The notes under the pieces: generated by a model
Database searches by the model: none
What the model saw: the letters and a program-made list of their open reading frames with translations, nothing else
What the model was told of the DNA's origin: nothing
In this document: positions 30,669-38,385 of the stretch, one piece after another
How the letters are laid out: the number at the start of each line of letters is the position of its first letter
How positions within the stretch are numbered: the stretch's first letter is position 1
Origin: Paractinoplanes pyxinae
GTDB taxonomy: Bacteria; Actinomycetota; Actinomycetes; Mycobacteriales; Micromonosporaceae
Length of the DNA: 64,000 nucleotides
Assembly: GCF_026626335.1 (NCBI RefSeq)
Contig: NZ_JAPNTZ010000008.1
Location: 248,001-312,000 of the forward strand
Direction: 5' to 3'
Position numbers and translations under genes: made by a program

Positions 30669-30974
30669 ATGTTGATTCGCGCCCTCCAAGATGACAACGG
30701 AATCTGGTACGGCTCTGATGGCCCGCCAACGGGCGGCAAGCGACACCCGCTTTATTTCCTCCCCACCAGCGACGGTCGAGCTGCCACCAGCCCGTTAACG
30801 GGCCGACAGCTTCTCCTCGACATCGGCGAGACAACCACACCGCCCGGCTGGACCCGGTTCCACATCGAATCCGGCGTCTACTACGCCACCGACATCGTCT
30901 GCTGGCTGCTGTTCGGCGCGGATTCCCCGAATTGCTGGCCCCTTACACAGGTCTGCCACCAGCGATGCGGCTGA
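30669..30974 (+). CDS. Small hypothetical protein
   Basis: 101 residues from ATG 30669. The start is supported by GGAGG seven bases upstream (30657-30662). The sequence begins MLIRALQDDNGIWYGSDGPP and continues through HPLYFLPTSDGRAATSPLTGRQLLLDIGETTTPPGWTRFHIESGVYYATDIVCWLLFGADSPNCW. There is no signal peptide, membrane helix or recognised domain; three cysteines lie in the last third. Codon usage is less GC-biased than the neighbours (for example CTTTATTTCCTC), which could mean recent acquisition or a non-coding frame. I rate it as a possible gene of unknown function. Confidence 0.45.
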   Translation: MLIRALQDDNGIWYGSDGPPTGGKRHPLYFLPTSDGRAATSPLTGRQLLLDIGETTTPPGWTRFHIESGVYYATDIVCWLLFGADSPNCWPLTQVCHQRCG

Positions 30975-31123
30975 CGACAAGCTGACCACCGCACCGCCGG
31001 CGAACGCCACGGCACTTCGCCTGCCTGCCGCGGCTGATCGAGCGCGAGCTATCCCGTAGGTTGCGAGCAGGGCAGTCTCCGCGACCGCCCGGCTTGACAG
31101 GTATGAACGCCGATGGGAACAGC

Positions 31124-31555
31124 ATGGATGACGACCGCTGGATGAGGCGCGCGGTGGACCTGGCTCACCGGTCGCCGCGCTCGTCGACGGCGTTCGCGGT
31201 CGGGGCGGTCATCGTGGACGCCGAGGACCACGAGATTGCGTACGGTTGGTCGCGCGACACCGACCCCGTCATCCACGCCGAGGAGTCAGCGCTGCTCAAG
31301 GCCGATGCCGATCTGCGCCGGGCGACCCTCTACAGCAGCCTGGAGCCGTGCTCGAAACGCGCCAGCCGCCCGGACGCCACCTGCACGAGCCTGATCCTCG
31401 CGGCCCGCATCCCCCGCGTCGTGATCGCCTGGCGCGAACCCGACCTGTTCGTCACCTGCGAGGGCGTCGCCCTGCTGACCGCCTCCGGCGTCGAAGTCGT
31501 CGAGCTGCCCGCCTTCGCCGACCAGGCCCGAGCAGCCAACGCCCACCTGGGCTGA
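31124..31555 (+). CDS. Cytidine/deoxycytidylate deaminase-fold protein (RibD-like)
   Basis: 143 residues from ATG 31124 (GGGAA five bases upstream; ATG 31103 is an alternative). The zinc deaminase signature is present: H51-A-E53 in VIHAEESALL, then P75-C76 in LEPCSKRASRPDATC with the second cysteine at 87. The CxxxC spacing of 11 is closer to RibD and other pyrimidine deaminases (9) than to CDA (3). E53 is the proton-shuttling glutamate. Likely acts on a pyrimidine or pterin-like compound; substrate open. It is followed by a strong bidirectional terminator. Confidence 0.82.
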   Translation: MDDDRWMRRAVDLAHRSPRSSTAFAVGAVIVDAEDHEIAYGWSRDTDPVIHAEESALLKADADLRRATLYSSLEPCSKRASRPDATCTSLILAARIPRVVIAWREPDLFVTCEGVALLTASGVEVVELPAFADQARAANAHLG

Positions 31556-31576
31556 GCGGCTTTGATTCTGGAACAG

Positions 31577-31608
31577 CGCTGCCCGGGTCCGCGTGGACCC
31601 GGGCAGCG
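31577..31608. terminator. Bidirectional hairpin terminator
   Basis: A 14-bp perfect stem (CGCTGCCCGGGTCC / GGACCCGGGCAGCG, 31577-31590 and 31595-31608) with a GCGT loop lies between the convergent deaminase and OFA small-subunit genes. It can end transcripts from both sides. Confidence 0.85.
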
Positions 31609-31619
31609 ATCGGAGCGGA

Positions 31620-31718
31620 CTACTGGAAGAGCTTCGCCGCGGTGATCACGGTCTGGATGATGCCGTAGCCCAACAGGACGGCCACCAGCAGCCAGGAGAG
31701 GACTAGACGGGCGCTCAT
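31620..31718 (-). CDS. MFS transporter small subunit (OFA-associated single-helix protein)
   Basis: 32 residues, MSARLVLSWLLVAVLLGYG then IIQTVITAAKLFQ: one hydrophobic helix followed by a short amphipathic end. Its ATG overlaps the stop of the OFA transporter gene (ATGA at 31715-31718), so it is translationally coupled to it. Single-helix proteins of this length and sequence are a known companion of OFA-family transporters in actinobacteria and probably stabilise or assist the carrier in the membrane. It is easily missed because of its size. Confidence 0.8.
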   Translation of the reverse strand: MSARLVLSWLLVAVLLGYGIIQTVITAAKLFQ

Positions 31719-33109
31719 GCCGCGGCCTCCTTCTCGAGCGGCTTGGCCGGCTCGTGGTAGCGCTCCGGCACCGGCCGGATCAGCAGGTTGGCGATGAAGC
31801 CGATCACCAGGACGCCGACCATCGTGAACAGCGCCGGCTGGTAGGCCGAGCTGGTCAGCGTGCCGGGCTTGCCCTCGGCGTCCAGGAAGCCGTTGATGAT
31901 CAGCGGGCCGGCCACGCCCGCGGCCGACCAGGCGGTCAGCAGGCGGCCGTGGATGGCGCCGACCTGGTACGTGCCGAACAGGTCGCGCAGGTAGGCCGGG
32001 ACCGTGGCGAAGCCGCCGCCGTAGAACGACAGGATGACGCCCGCCAGGATCACGAACAGCCAGGTCGCGGCGTCGCCGACGGTGGCCAGCAGCAGGTACA
32101 GGATCACGCCGACGCCCAGGTAGACCATGTAGATGGGCTTGCGGCCGATCAGGTCGGACGTGGTCGACCAGGCGAACCGGCCGCCCATGTTGAACAGCGA
32201 CAGCACACCGACGAAGCCACCCGCGGCGGCCACGCTGACCGACGAGACGCCATCCGTGCGGAAGAAGTCCTGGATCATCGGGCTGGCCTGCTCGAGGATG
32301 CCGATGCCGGCGGTCACGTTGCAGAACAGCACGACCCACAGCAGCCAGAACGAGCGGGTGCGGATGGCGTTGGCGGCCGACACGCTCGCCGTCGTGACCA
32401 GCGGCTTCTCTTTGACCGAGGCCGGGTCCCAGCCGTCGGGCTTCCAGTCGTCGGCCGGTACGCGCATGTTGGCCACGCCGAACATCATGATCACGAAGTA
32501 GGCGATGCCGAGCGTGAGGAACAGCGCCACCAGCGACCCGCCCGAGGCGACCGAGGTGGCCACGTTCGGGTCGTACTGGTCGTCGTAGAACGAGAGCAGC
32601 TGGCGCGAGAGCGGGCTGGCGATCAGCGCGCCGCCGCCGAAGCCCATGATGGCCAGGCCGGTGGCCAGCCCGGGCCGGTCGGGGAACCACTTGATCAGGG
32701 TCGACACCGGCGAGATGTAGCCGATGCCGAGGCCGATGCCGCCGACCACGCCGTAGCCGAGGTAGACCAGCCACAGCTGCTTGGTGCTGATGCCGAGTGC
32801 GCTGATCAGGAAGCCGGCCGCCCAGAAGCTGGCCGAGACGAACATGGCCTTGCGCGGGCCGTTGCGTTCGACCCAGGTGCCGCCGACCGCCGCCGACAGG
32901 CCCAGCATCACGATCGCGATGCTGAAGATGATGCCGATGGAGGTCTGGCTGGCCTCGAAGTGCGAGACGAAAGAGTTCTTGTAGACGCTGGTCGCGTAGA
33001 CCTGGCCGATGCACAGGTGCACCGACAGGGCGGCGGGCGGGATCAGCCAGCGACTGAAGCCGGGCGGCGCCACGGAGCGATCGCGGTCGAGCCTGGTGAG
33101 CAGGGACAA
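31715..33109 (-). CDS. OFA-family MFS transporter (oxalate/formate antiporter-like)
   Basis: 464 residues, twelve membrane helices. OFA hallmarks are HLCIGQVYATSVYKN near the N-terminus, GWVERNGPRKAMFVSASFWAAGFL in loop 2-3 (RxGxRK/R), GIGLGIGYISPVSTLIKWFPDRPGLATGLAIMGFGGGALI (helices 4-5) and a second-half loop SDLIGRKPIYMVYLG. Members exchange oxalate/formate or carry other monocarboxylates; the substrate is open here. The 32-residue small subunit is coupled at the 3' end. A hairpin with a bulge (33131-33162) lies just upstream of the start, between it and the preceding minus-strand gene. Confidence 0.88.
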   Translation of the reverse strand: MSLLTRLDRDRSVAPPGFSRWLIPPAALSVHLCIGQVYATSVYKNSFVSHFEASQTSIGIIFSIAIVMLGLSAAVGGTWVERNGPRKAMFVSASFWAAGFLISALGISTKQLWLVYLGYGVVGGIGLGIGYISPVSTLIKWFPDRPGLATGLAIMGFGGGALIASPLSRQLLSFYDDQYDPNVATSVASGGSLVALFLTLGIAYFVIMMFGVANMRVPADDWKPDGWDPASVKEKPLVTTASVSAANAIRTRSFWLLWVVLFCNVTAGIGILEQASPMIQDFFRTDGVSSVSVAAAGGFVGVLSLFNMGGRFAWSTTSDLIGRKPIYMVYLGVGVILYLLLATVGDAATWLFVILAGVILSFYGGGFATVPAYLRDLFGTYQVGAIHGRLLTAWSAAGVAGPLIINGFLDAEGKPGTLTSSAYQPALFTMVGVLVIGFIANLLIRPVPERYHEPAKPLEKEAAA

Positions 33110-33130
33110 GGTGCGCCTCCCAACCCCGGT

Positions 33131-33162
33131 GGAGGGTTATCGATCTTCATGATCGACCCTCC
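33131..33162. promoter_or_regulatory. Bulged inverted repeat between the hydrolase and OFA genes
   Basis: GGAGGG-TTA-TCGATC pairs with GATCGA-CCCTCC around a TTCAT loop: 12 pairs with a 3-base bulge. It follows the hydrolase stop (33185) by 22 bases on the minus strand and precedes the OFA start by 21 bases. It may end the first transcript or regulate the second. Confidence 0.5.
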
Positions 33163-33184
33163 GGCCCGGGGCGGCAACCGGAGG

Positions 33185-34051
33185 CTACCGGCGGATATTC
33201 GCCACGATCGCATCGATGATCGGGGTCCACAGCGGCTCCGGCAGGTCATGCCCCATACCCGGGAAAGTGAGAAGTGAAGCCCCCGGGATCGCGTTCGCCG
33301 TGGCCCGGCCGCCGCTCACGTTGATCAGCGGGTCGTCCTCGCCGTGGATGACGACCGTGGGCACGGCCACCGAGGCGAGCCCGGCCGTGCGGTCGGGCGA
33401 GGCGACGATCGCCGCGTACTGCCGCTGGCCGCCGGCCGGGCGGTAGCTGCGCTCGTACTTGGCCGTGGCCCGGCGGCGGATCTCGGCTTCCTCGGTGGGG
33501 TAGCCGGGCGAGCCGATGACCCGCGACGAGGCGATGGCGCCGGCGATGATCTCGTCCGGGGTGGCGGCGGGCGGGCGCATGAGCGCGGCCGCGGCCTCGG
33601 TGGTCGGGTGCCCGACGGTTCGGTCGCCGGTCATCGACATGATCGAGCAGAGGCTGGCCACCAGGTCGGGGTGGTCGATGGTGAGCTGCTGGGCGATCAT
33701 GCCGCCCATCGAGGCGCCGACCACGTGCACCGGCTCGATCCCGAGCTCTTTGATCAGCCCGGCCGTGTCGGCCGCCATGTCGCTGAGCTGGTACGGCGCG
33801 GTGGTCAGGTCGCCGCCGAAGATGGCGCCGAGGTCGGGCGGGGGCAGCTCGTCGAAGGCGGTCGACAGCCCGGCATCGCGGTTGTCGAACCGTACGACAT
33901 GGAAACCGCGACCGGCCAGCTGCTCGACGAACCGGGCCGGCCAGTCGATCAGCTGCGCCCCCAGCCCCATGATGAGCAGCAGGTCCGGATCGTCAGGGTT
34001 CCCTGTCGTCTCGTACCTCAGATCGATACCGTTGGCCCGCACGTCCGGCAC
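33185..34051 (-). CDS. Alpha/beta-fold hydrolase
   Basis: 288 residues from GTG 34051, preceded by GGGGAAGGGGA. Motifs: LLLIMGLGAQLIDWPARFVEQLAGRGFHVVRFDNRDAGLST (oxyanion region), the nucleophile elbow VVGASMGGMIAQQLTIDHPD (serine type), the acid in VIHGEDDPLINVSGG and the histidine in FPGMGHDLPEPLW. The sequence is typical of the TesA/RdmC-like esterases, including aclacinomycin methylesterase RdmC, but assignment stops at alpha/beta hydrolase. It is divergent from the ArsR-family gene, whose operator-like site (34136-34153) is 85 bases upstream of this start, so the ArsR protein might also control it. Confidence 0.87.
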   Translation of the reverse strand: MPDVRANGIDLRYETTGNPDDPDLLLIMGLGAQLIDWPARFVEQLAGRGFHVVRFDNRDAGLSTAFDELPPPDLGAIFGGDLTTAPYQLSDMAADTAGLIKELGIEPVHVVGASMGGMIAQQLTIDHPDLVASLCSIMSMTGDRTVGHPTTEAAAALMRPPAATPDEIIAGAIASSRVIGSPGYPTEEAEIRRRATAKYERSYRPAGGQRQYAAIVASPDRTAGLASVAVPTVVIHGEDDPLINVSGGRATANAIPGASLLTFPGMGHDLPEPLWTPIIDAIVANIRR

Positions 34052-34135
34052 GTCATTCCCCTTCCCCGGCGCTTCCTCGATCAGCATGCCGCATGCGCCT
34101 GTGCCCGCCATCGGCGGAACCACCTATTTCAGCAC

Positions 34136-34162
34136 TGGCTTATATAAGAGCCAACTGATAAT
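34136..34162 (+). promoter_or_regulatory. Promoter and inverted-repeat operator of the ArsR-type gene
   Basis: GATAAT (34157-34162) is a good -10 hexamer placed so that transcription would begin at or next to the GTG at 34171, implying a leaderless message. The inverted repeat TGGCT-(8)-AGCCA (34136-34153) covers the -35 side and is the natural place for autoregulation by the ArsR-family protein. This AT-rich patch stands out in its GC-rich setting. Confidence 0.5.
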
Positions 34163-34170
34163 GTACGGCT

Positions 34171-34527
34171 GTGCACGCGTTCGATGTTCTCGGTGATCCC
34201 GTCCGTCGGCGGATCCTGGAGCTGCTCGCCGAGGGTGAGCAGAGCTCCGGGGCCGTCACCGACGTGATCCGCGCCGAGTTCGGCATCTCGCAACCGGCCG
34301 TGTCGCAACACCTGCGGGTGCTGCGCGACAACGGCTTCGCGACCGTGCGCCCGCAGGGGGCCCGCCGCCTGTACGCGGTCGACGACACCGCGCTGCGCGA
34401 GGCCGACGCCTGGCTGGCCAAGTTTCGCCGGTTCTGGGCTCCTCGCCTGGCCGCCATGGAGACCGAGGTGGCCCGGGGCAAGCGGCAGCGACGTATCCAA
34501 GCAGATGAGGGGAAACGCCATGATTGA
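34171..34527 (+). CDS. ArsR-family transcriptional regulator
   Basis: 118 residues from GTG 34171. The winged helix is clear: FDVLGDPVRRRILELLAEGEQSSGAVTDVIRAEFGISQPAVSQHLRVLRDNGFATVRPQGARRLYAVD, with the recognition helix QPAVSQHLRVLRD. It lacks the ELCVCDL metal-binding motif, so it is the non-metal branch that is regularly paired with SRPBCC genes, as here: the next gene overlaps its 3' end by eight bases. C-terminal tail WLAKFRRFWAPRLAAMETEVARGK is typical of this branch. It probably represses its own operon. Confidence 0.9.
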   Translation: MHAFDVLGDPVRRRILELLAEGEQSSGAVTDVIRAEFGISQPAVSQHLRVLRDNGFATVRPQGARRLYAVDDTALREADAWLAKFRRFWAPRLAAMETEVARGKRQRRIQADEGKRHD

Positions 34528-35155
34528 CGTCGATCGCCAGATCAGCCAGGTGCGCCGGCAGCAGGGCCGCCGCACGCTCGAGGCCGGCGAGGCCCGCGTA
34601 CAGACCATCAGCCAGGTCTACGACACCGACATCGAAGACCTGTGGGACGTGGTGACCAACCCCGAGCGGATCAGCCGCTGGTTCCTTCCGGTCGAGGGCG
34701 AGCTCAAAGAGGGCGGCAAATACCAGCTCACCGGCAACGCGGGCGGCACGGTCACCCGGTGCGACCGGCCCAGCGGTTACTCGGCCACGTGGGAGTTCGC
34801 CGGTCAGGTGAGCTGGATCGAGGTGCGGCTGACCCCCGAGGGCGACAGCACCCGGTTCGAGCTCGAGCACGTCGCCCACGTGGCCGACGAGTGGTGGGAC
34901 CAGTTCGGCCCCGGCGCCACCGGCGTGGGCTGGGACGGCGGCCTGTACGGCCTGGCCAACTACCTGGCCGACCCGGCGGCCGCTCCCGACCCGGCCAAGA
35001 TGCAGACCTGGCACGAGACCCCGGAGGGTCAGTCGTTCTATCGGCAGTCGAGCGACGCCTGGGTCGAGGCCTCGATCGCCGACGGCGCCGACCCGGCGGC
35101 CGCGAAGGCCGCCGGGGAGCGCACGTACGCGTTCTACACCGGCCAGGAAGTCTAG
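34520..35155 (+). CDS. SRPBCC (AHSA1-like) domain protein
   Basis: 211 residues from ATG 34520 (GAGGGG nine bases upstream; a GTG/ATG 15 bases earlier is less likely). The sequence VYDTDIEDLWDVVTNPERISRWFLPVEGELKEGGKYQLTGNAGGTVTRC followed by YSATWEFAGQVSWIEVRLTPEGDSTRFELEHV is the START-like fold of AHSA1 proteins that bind hydrophobic ligands. The C-terminal part has extra helices (WDQFGPGATGVGWDGGLYGLANYLA). It overlaps the ArsR gene and is thus co-regulated. Its stop is immediately adjacent to the convergent ABC-transporter gene end. Confidence 0.87.
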   Translation: MIDVDRQISQVRRQQGRRTLEAGEARVQTISQVYDTDIEDLWDVVTNPERISRWFLPVEGELKEGGKYQLTGNAGGTVTRCDRPSGYSATWEFAGQVSWIEVRLTPEGDSTRFELEHVAHVADEWWDQFGPGATGVGWDGGLYGLANYLADPAAAPDPAKMQTWHETPEGQSFYRQSSDAWVEASIADGADPAAAKAAGERTYAFYTGQEV

Positions 35156-36529
35156 TTATTGAGCGACCTTGAACAGGTCGTTCAACTGATCGTTCAGGGT
35201 GCTCAGCGACGACACCGGGGCGTCGCCGATGTAGACCGCGTCCATGCGAGGCTGCATGAGCGCGAGAATGTCGGCGGCGTTGCTGGTGACCGGGAAGAGG
35301 AACGTCGTCTTGTCCTTGACCTGATCGGTGAACGGGGTGACATCGAGCTTGCGCTCGTCGCGGTTGAACGCGATCGCCTTCTCGGTGCCGGCCGGCCGGG
35401 CCGGGAAGACCACGCCGGACTCGCCGATGATGTTCTGGCACTCCTCGCCGCTCATGAACTTGACCCACTTGGCGGCGTTCTCGGGTTGCTTCGACAACGA
35501 CGTGACCGAGTCGGCCAGGCCGTTGAACATCGAGGCTCGCTTGCCGGTGGGCCCGATCGGCGTCGGCGCGATGCCGATCTCGAGCTTGTTGCCCGCGGTG
35601 TCGGTCAGGCCGGTGAAGGTCGAGATCTTCCACGAGCCGTCGAAGGCCATGGCGGCCAGCCCGGACTGGATCTGCTTGTCCGGCCCGACCGGGTTGTTGC
35701 CGCCGATCTCGGCGAAGCTGGGCATGTAGCCCTTGCGGGCCAGCCCGAAGTACCAGGTGAGGGTGTCCTGGAAGGCCGGCTGATCGAGGTTGAAGCGGGT
35801 GCCCCACGGGTTGCGGTCGGTGACCTGCCACCCGGCGCTGCCGGTGAAGTTCGACCACTGGGTCTGCCCCCAGCCGCCTCCCCCGGCCCCGTCGGAGCCT
35901 ATGCCGTACTGGCGTACGTTGTTCTTGTCGAAGCCCTGCTCGTCGCCCCGGATGCCGTTGGCGTCGACCGTCAGGTGGGCGACGGCCTTCTCGAAGGTGC
36001 CGCCGTCCTGCGGGTTCCACGTCAGGTCCTTCAGCGTGGCCGGATCGATGCCCGCGTCCTCGAGCGCCGCCGGGTCGTAGAACATGGCGATGGTGTCCCA
36101 GTCCTTCGGCGCCCCGTACCGCTTGCCGTCCTGGCCCTTCCACAGCTCGGCCAGGCCCTCCTGATAGTCGCCGTCGTTGATGTCGGCCGTGGGTGGCAGA
36201 TCATCGAGCGGGCGCAACACGTTGAGGTCGACGAACTGCGCGAACTTGGCCAGGTGGTCGGTGAAGACGTCGGGCGCGGTGTCGGCGATGAAACCGGCCG
36301 TCAGCTTCGACCAGTACGTGTCCCAGCCGTACTGGGAGATGTGCACCCGCAGGCCCGGATTCTCTTTCGCGAAGGCGTCGGCGCATTTCTGGTAGCCCGG
36401 CTGCTGGCCCGAGTCCCACAGCCAGTATTCGATGGTTCCGCCGCCCGCCTCGGTGGGGGCGTCGGCGCCGCTCCAGCCGCATCCGGCGACGAGAACGGCG
36501 GACAGCAGTGCCGCGAGTCGGGTTCTCAT
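35156..36529 (-). CDS. Carbohydrate ABC transporter substrate-binding lipoprotein
   Basis: 457 residues from ATG 36529. The lipobox LVAGCGWSG at residues 13-22 marks lipidation at the cysteine after a short signal peptide. The mature sequence is a family-1 extracellular solute-binding protein: IEYWLWDSGQQPGYQKCADAFAKENPGLRVHISQYGWDTYWSKLTAGFIADTAPDVFTDHLAKFAQFVDLNVLRPLDDL, DAIAMFYDPAALEDAGI-like segment and VFPARPAGTEKAI. It captures a sugar outside the membrane and hands it to the two permeases encoded upstream. It is the last gene of the operon, overlapping the MalG-like gene by four bases. Given the alpha-galactosidase in front, raffinose/melibiose-type sugars are likely ligands. Confidence 0.9.
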   Translation of the reverse strand: MRTRLAALLSAVLVAGCGWSGADAPTEAGGGTIEYWLWDSGQQPGYQKCADAFAKENPGLRVHISQYGWDTYWSKLTAGFIADTAPDVFTDHLAKFAQFVDLNVLRPLDDLPPTADINDGDYQEGLAELWKGQDGKRYGAPKDWDTIAMFYDPAALEDAGIDPATLKDLTWNPQDGGTFEKAVAHLTVDANGIRGDEQGFDKNNVRQYGIGSDGAGGGGWGQTQWSNFTGSAGWQVTDRNPWGTRFNLDQPAFQDTLTWYFGLARKGYMPSFAEIGGNNPVGPDKQIQSGLAAMAFDGSWKISTFTGLTDTAGNKLEIGIAPTPIGPTGKRASMFNGLADSVTSLSKQPENAAKWVKFMSGEECQNIIGESGVVFPARPAGTEKAIAFNRDERKLDVTPFTDQVKDKTTFLFPVTSNAADILALMQPRMDAVYIGDAPVSSLSTLNDQLNDLFKVAQ

Positions 36530-37467
36530 TTGATCCCACTGAATCCGATCGAGTTGACGATCCGCTTGGCGAAGAACAGGAACAGGATGAGCATCGGCAG
36601 GGCCGCCACCAGCGTCGCCGCCATCAGGCCGGACCAGTCCGGCCCGGTCTGCGGGGTCTGCGACTTGAAGACGCCCAGCGCTACCGTCAGCACTCGGGAA
36701 CGGTCGGTGTAGCTGACCATGAGCGGCCAGAAATAGTCGTTCCACGAGGTGATGTACGTGAGGATGGCCAGGGTGGCCAGCGGGGCCGACGACATCGGCA
36801 GGATCAGGCGGAAGAACACCCGCACCTTGGACGCGCCGTCCACATGGGCCGCCTCCTCGACCTCACGCGAGATGCCCAGGAAGAACTGCCGCAGGAAGAA
36901 CACCGCGAACGGCGTCATCAGCATGGTCGGCAGCGAGATGCCGAGCAGGGTGTCGACCAGGCCGAGCTGCTTGATGAGCACGAAATTGGGCAGCAGCGTG
37001 AAGATGGCGGGAATCATCAGCCCGGCCAGGAAGAAGCCGAACACTTTCTCGCGGTGCCGCCATTGCAGACGGGCGAACGCGTACGCCGCCATCGCGCTGA
37101 AGAAGACCTGGCCGGCCGTGATCAGGGTGGAGACGAGCACCGAGTTGGCCAGGTAGTGCCAGAAGTTGATCGGCTGCCCGGCCCCGCCGGCGTCGATCGC
37201 CTCCTGCCCCGTCTGCAGCCCGAACACCCGCTGGAAGCCGCCCCACGACGCGTCGACCGGCAGCAGGCTGTCCGATCCCGCGTACAGGGCGTTGTTGCTA
37301 CTCAGGGCCGTGCGCAGCATCCAGTAGAAGGGGAACAGCGACCCCAGGATGACCAGGATCATGAAGACCCAGGCCAGCGCCCGGCCGAAGTTGAAGCCGG
37401 GTTTGGGGGCCGGTTGATCCGCGGTGACGGTGGCCGGCACGGCGACCGGCGTGGTGGCAGTGGCCAT
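36526..37467 (-). CDS. Carbohydrate ABC transporter permease (MalG family)
   Basis: 313 residues with six membrane helices. The cytoplasmic EAA loop that contacts the ATPase is EVEEAAHVDGASKVRVFFRLILPMSSAPLAT, the canonical EAAxxDGAS...P form. N-terminal 30 residues are Ala/Thr/Pro-rich and cytosolic. A nine-base gap separates it from the MalF-like gene and its stop overlaps the binding-protein start. No ATPase gene lies in the operon; in actinobacteria a shared MsiK-type ATPase elsewhere in the genome normally powers such importers. Confidence 0.92.
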   Translation of the reverse strand: MATATTPVAVPATVTADQPAPKPGFNFGRALAWVFMILVILGSLFPFYWMLRTALSSNNALYAGSDSLLPVDASWGGFQRVFGLQTGQEAIDAGGAGQPINFWHYLANSVLVSTLITAGQVFFSAMAAYAFARLQWRHREKVFGFFLAGLMIPAIFTLLPNFVLIKQLGLVDTLLGISLPTMLMTPFAVFFLRQFFLGISREVEEAAHVDGASKVRVFFRLILPMSSAPLATLAILTYITSWNDYFWPLMVSYTDRSRVLTVALGVFKSQTPQTGPDWSGLMAATLVAALPMLILFLFFAKRIVNSIGFSGIK

Positions 37468-37476
37468 CGTGCCCTC

Positions 37477-38376
37477 CTAGGCCAGGTCGGATTGCTCGGC
37501 GCGGGTCAGCCGGTACTGCAGGAACGTGATCACGATGAGGACCACCAGGAGCGCGACCGACATGGCCGAGGCGTAGCCGAACTGGAAGCGGCCGAACGCC
37601 ATGTCGTAGATGTAGTACTGCAGCACGCGGGACGAGTCGACCGGCCCGCCGCGGGTGGTGACGGCGACCGTGTCGAACACCTGGAACGAGCCGACCACGG
37701 TGATGATGAGCACCAGGGCCAGGATGGGGCGCAGCAACGGCAGCGTGATCCGCCGGAACATGGTGATCTCCGAGGCGCCGTCGGTGCGACCGGCCTCGTA
37801 CAGCGTCTCGGGAATGGTCTGCAGCCCGGCGAAGATCAGCAGGGCCGTGTAGCCGACGTGCCGCCACACGTTGATCAGCGCGATCGTCGGGATGACCCAG
37901 TTGCTGTCGGCCAGGAAGGCGATCCGGTCCATCCCGATCATCTCGAGCACCTTGTTCCCGATGCCCAGCTGGTAGTCGAGGATCCACAGGAAGACCAGGG
38001 CGGCGACCACGTTCGAGACCAGGTACGGGGTGAGGACGATGCCGCGCAGCCAGGTGCGCTTGGTCAGCCGCTGCATCATCACCGCGATGCCCAGGGCCAG
38101 CGCCGTCTGCAGGGCGATGTTGATGACCACGTAGTAGACGGTGACCTTGAGCGAGTTCCAGAAGACCGGGTCCTGCACCATGCGCACGTAGTTGTCGAAC
38201 CCGTTGAACTCGGGCGGCGTGAGCAGGTTGAACTTGGTGAAGCTGAGGTAGATGCCGCGCAGCGTCGGCCAGATCATGAAGACCAGGAAGCCGACGAGCG
38301 CGGGCGCGATGAACAGGATCGCCAGTCTGGTGTCGTCCTTGGGTTTCCTTCTCAACTCCGGGGTTGCGGTGGCCAT
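37477..38376 (-). CDS. Carbohydrate ABC transporter permease (MalF family)
   Basis: 299 residues, six membrane helices. Start LAILFIAPALVGFLVFMIWPTLRGIYLSFTKFNL is the standard first helix and loop of MalF/UgpA-type subunits, and the EAA loop is ETLYEAGRTDGASEITMFRRITLPLLRPILA. It pairs with the MalG-like permease to form the membrane channel. It lies nine bases after the alpha-galactosidase gene and nine before the MalG gene, so the four genes form one transcript. The order enzyme-permease-permease-binding protein is less usual than binding protein first. Confidence 0.92.
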   Translation of the reverse strand: MATATPELRRKPKDDTRLAILFIAPALVGFLVFMIWPTLRGIYLSFTKFNLLTPPEFNGFDNYVRMVQDPVFWNSLKVTVYYVVINIALQTALALGIAVMMQRLTKRTWLRGIVLTPYLVSNVVAALVFLWILDYQLGIGNKVLEMIGMDRIAFLADSNWVIPTIALINVWRHVGYTALLIFAGLQTIPETLYEAGRTDGASEITMFRRITLPLLRPILALVLIITVVGSFQVFDTVAVTTRGGPVDSSRVLQYYIYDMAFGRFQFGYASAMSVALLVVLIVITFLQYRLTRAEQSDLA

Positions 38377-38385
38377 GTGGTCCCC

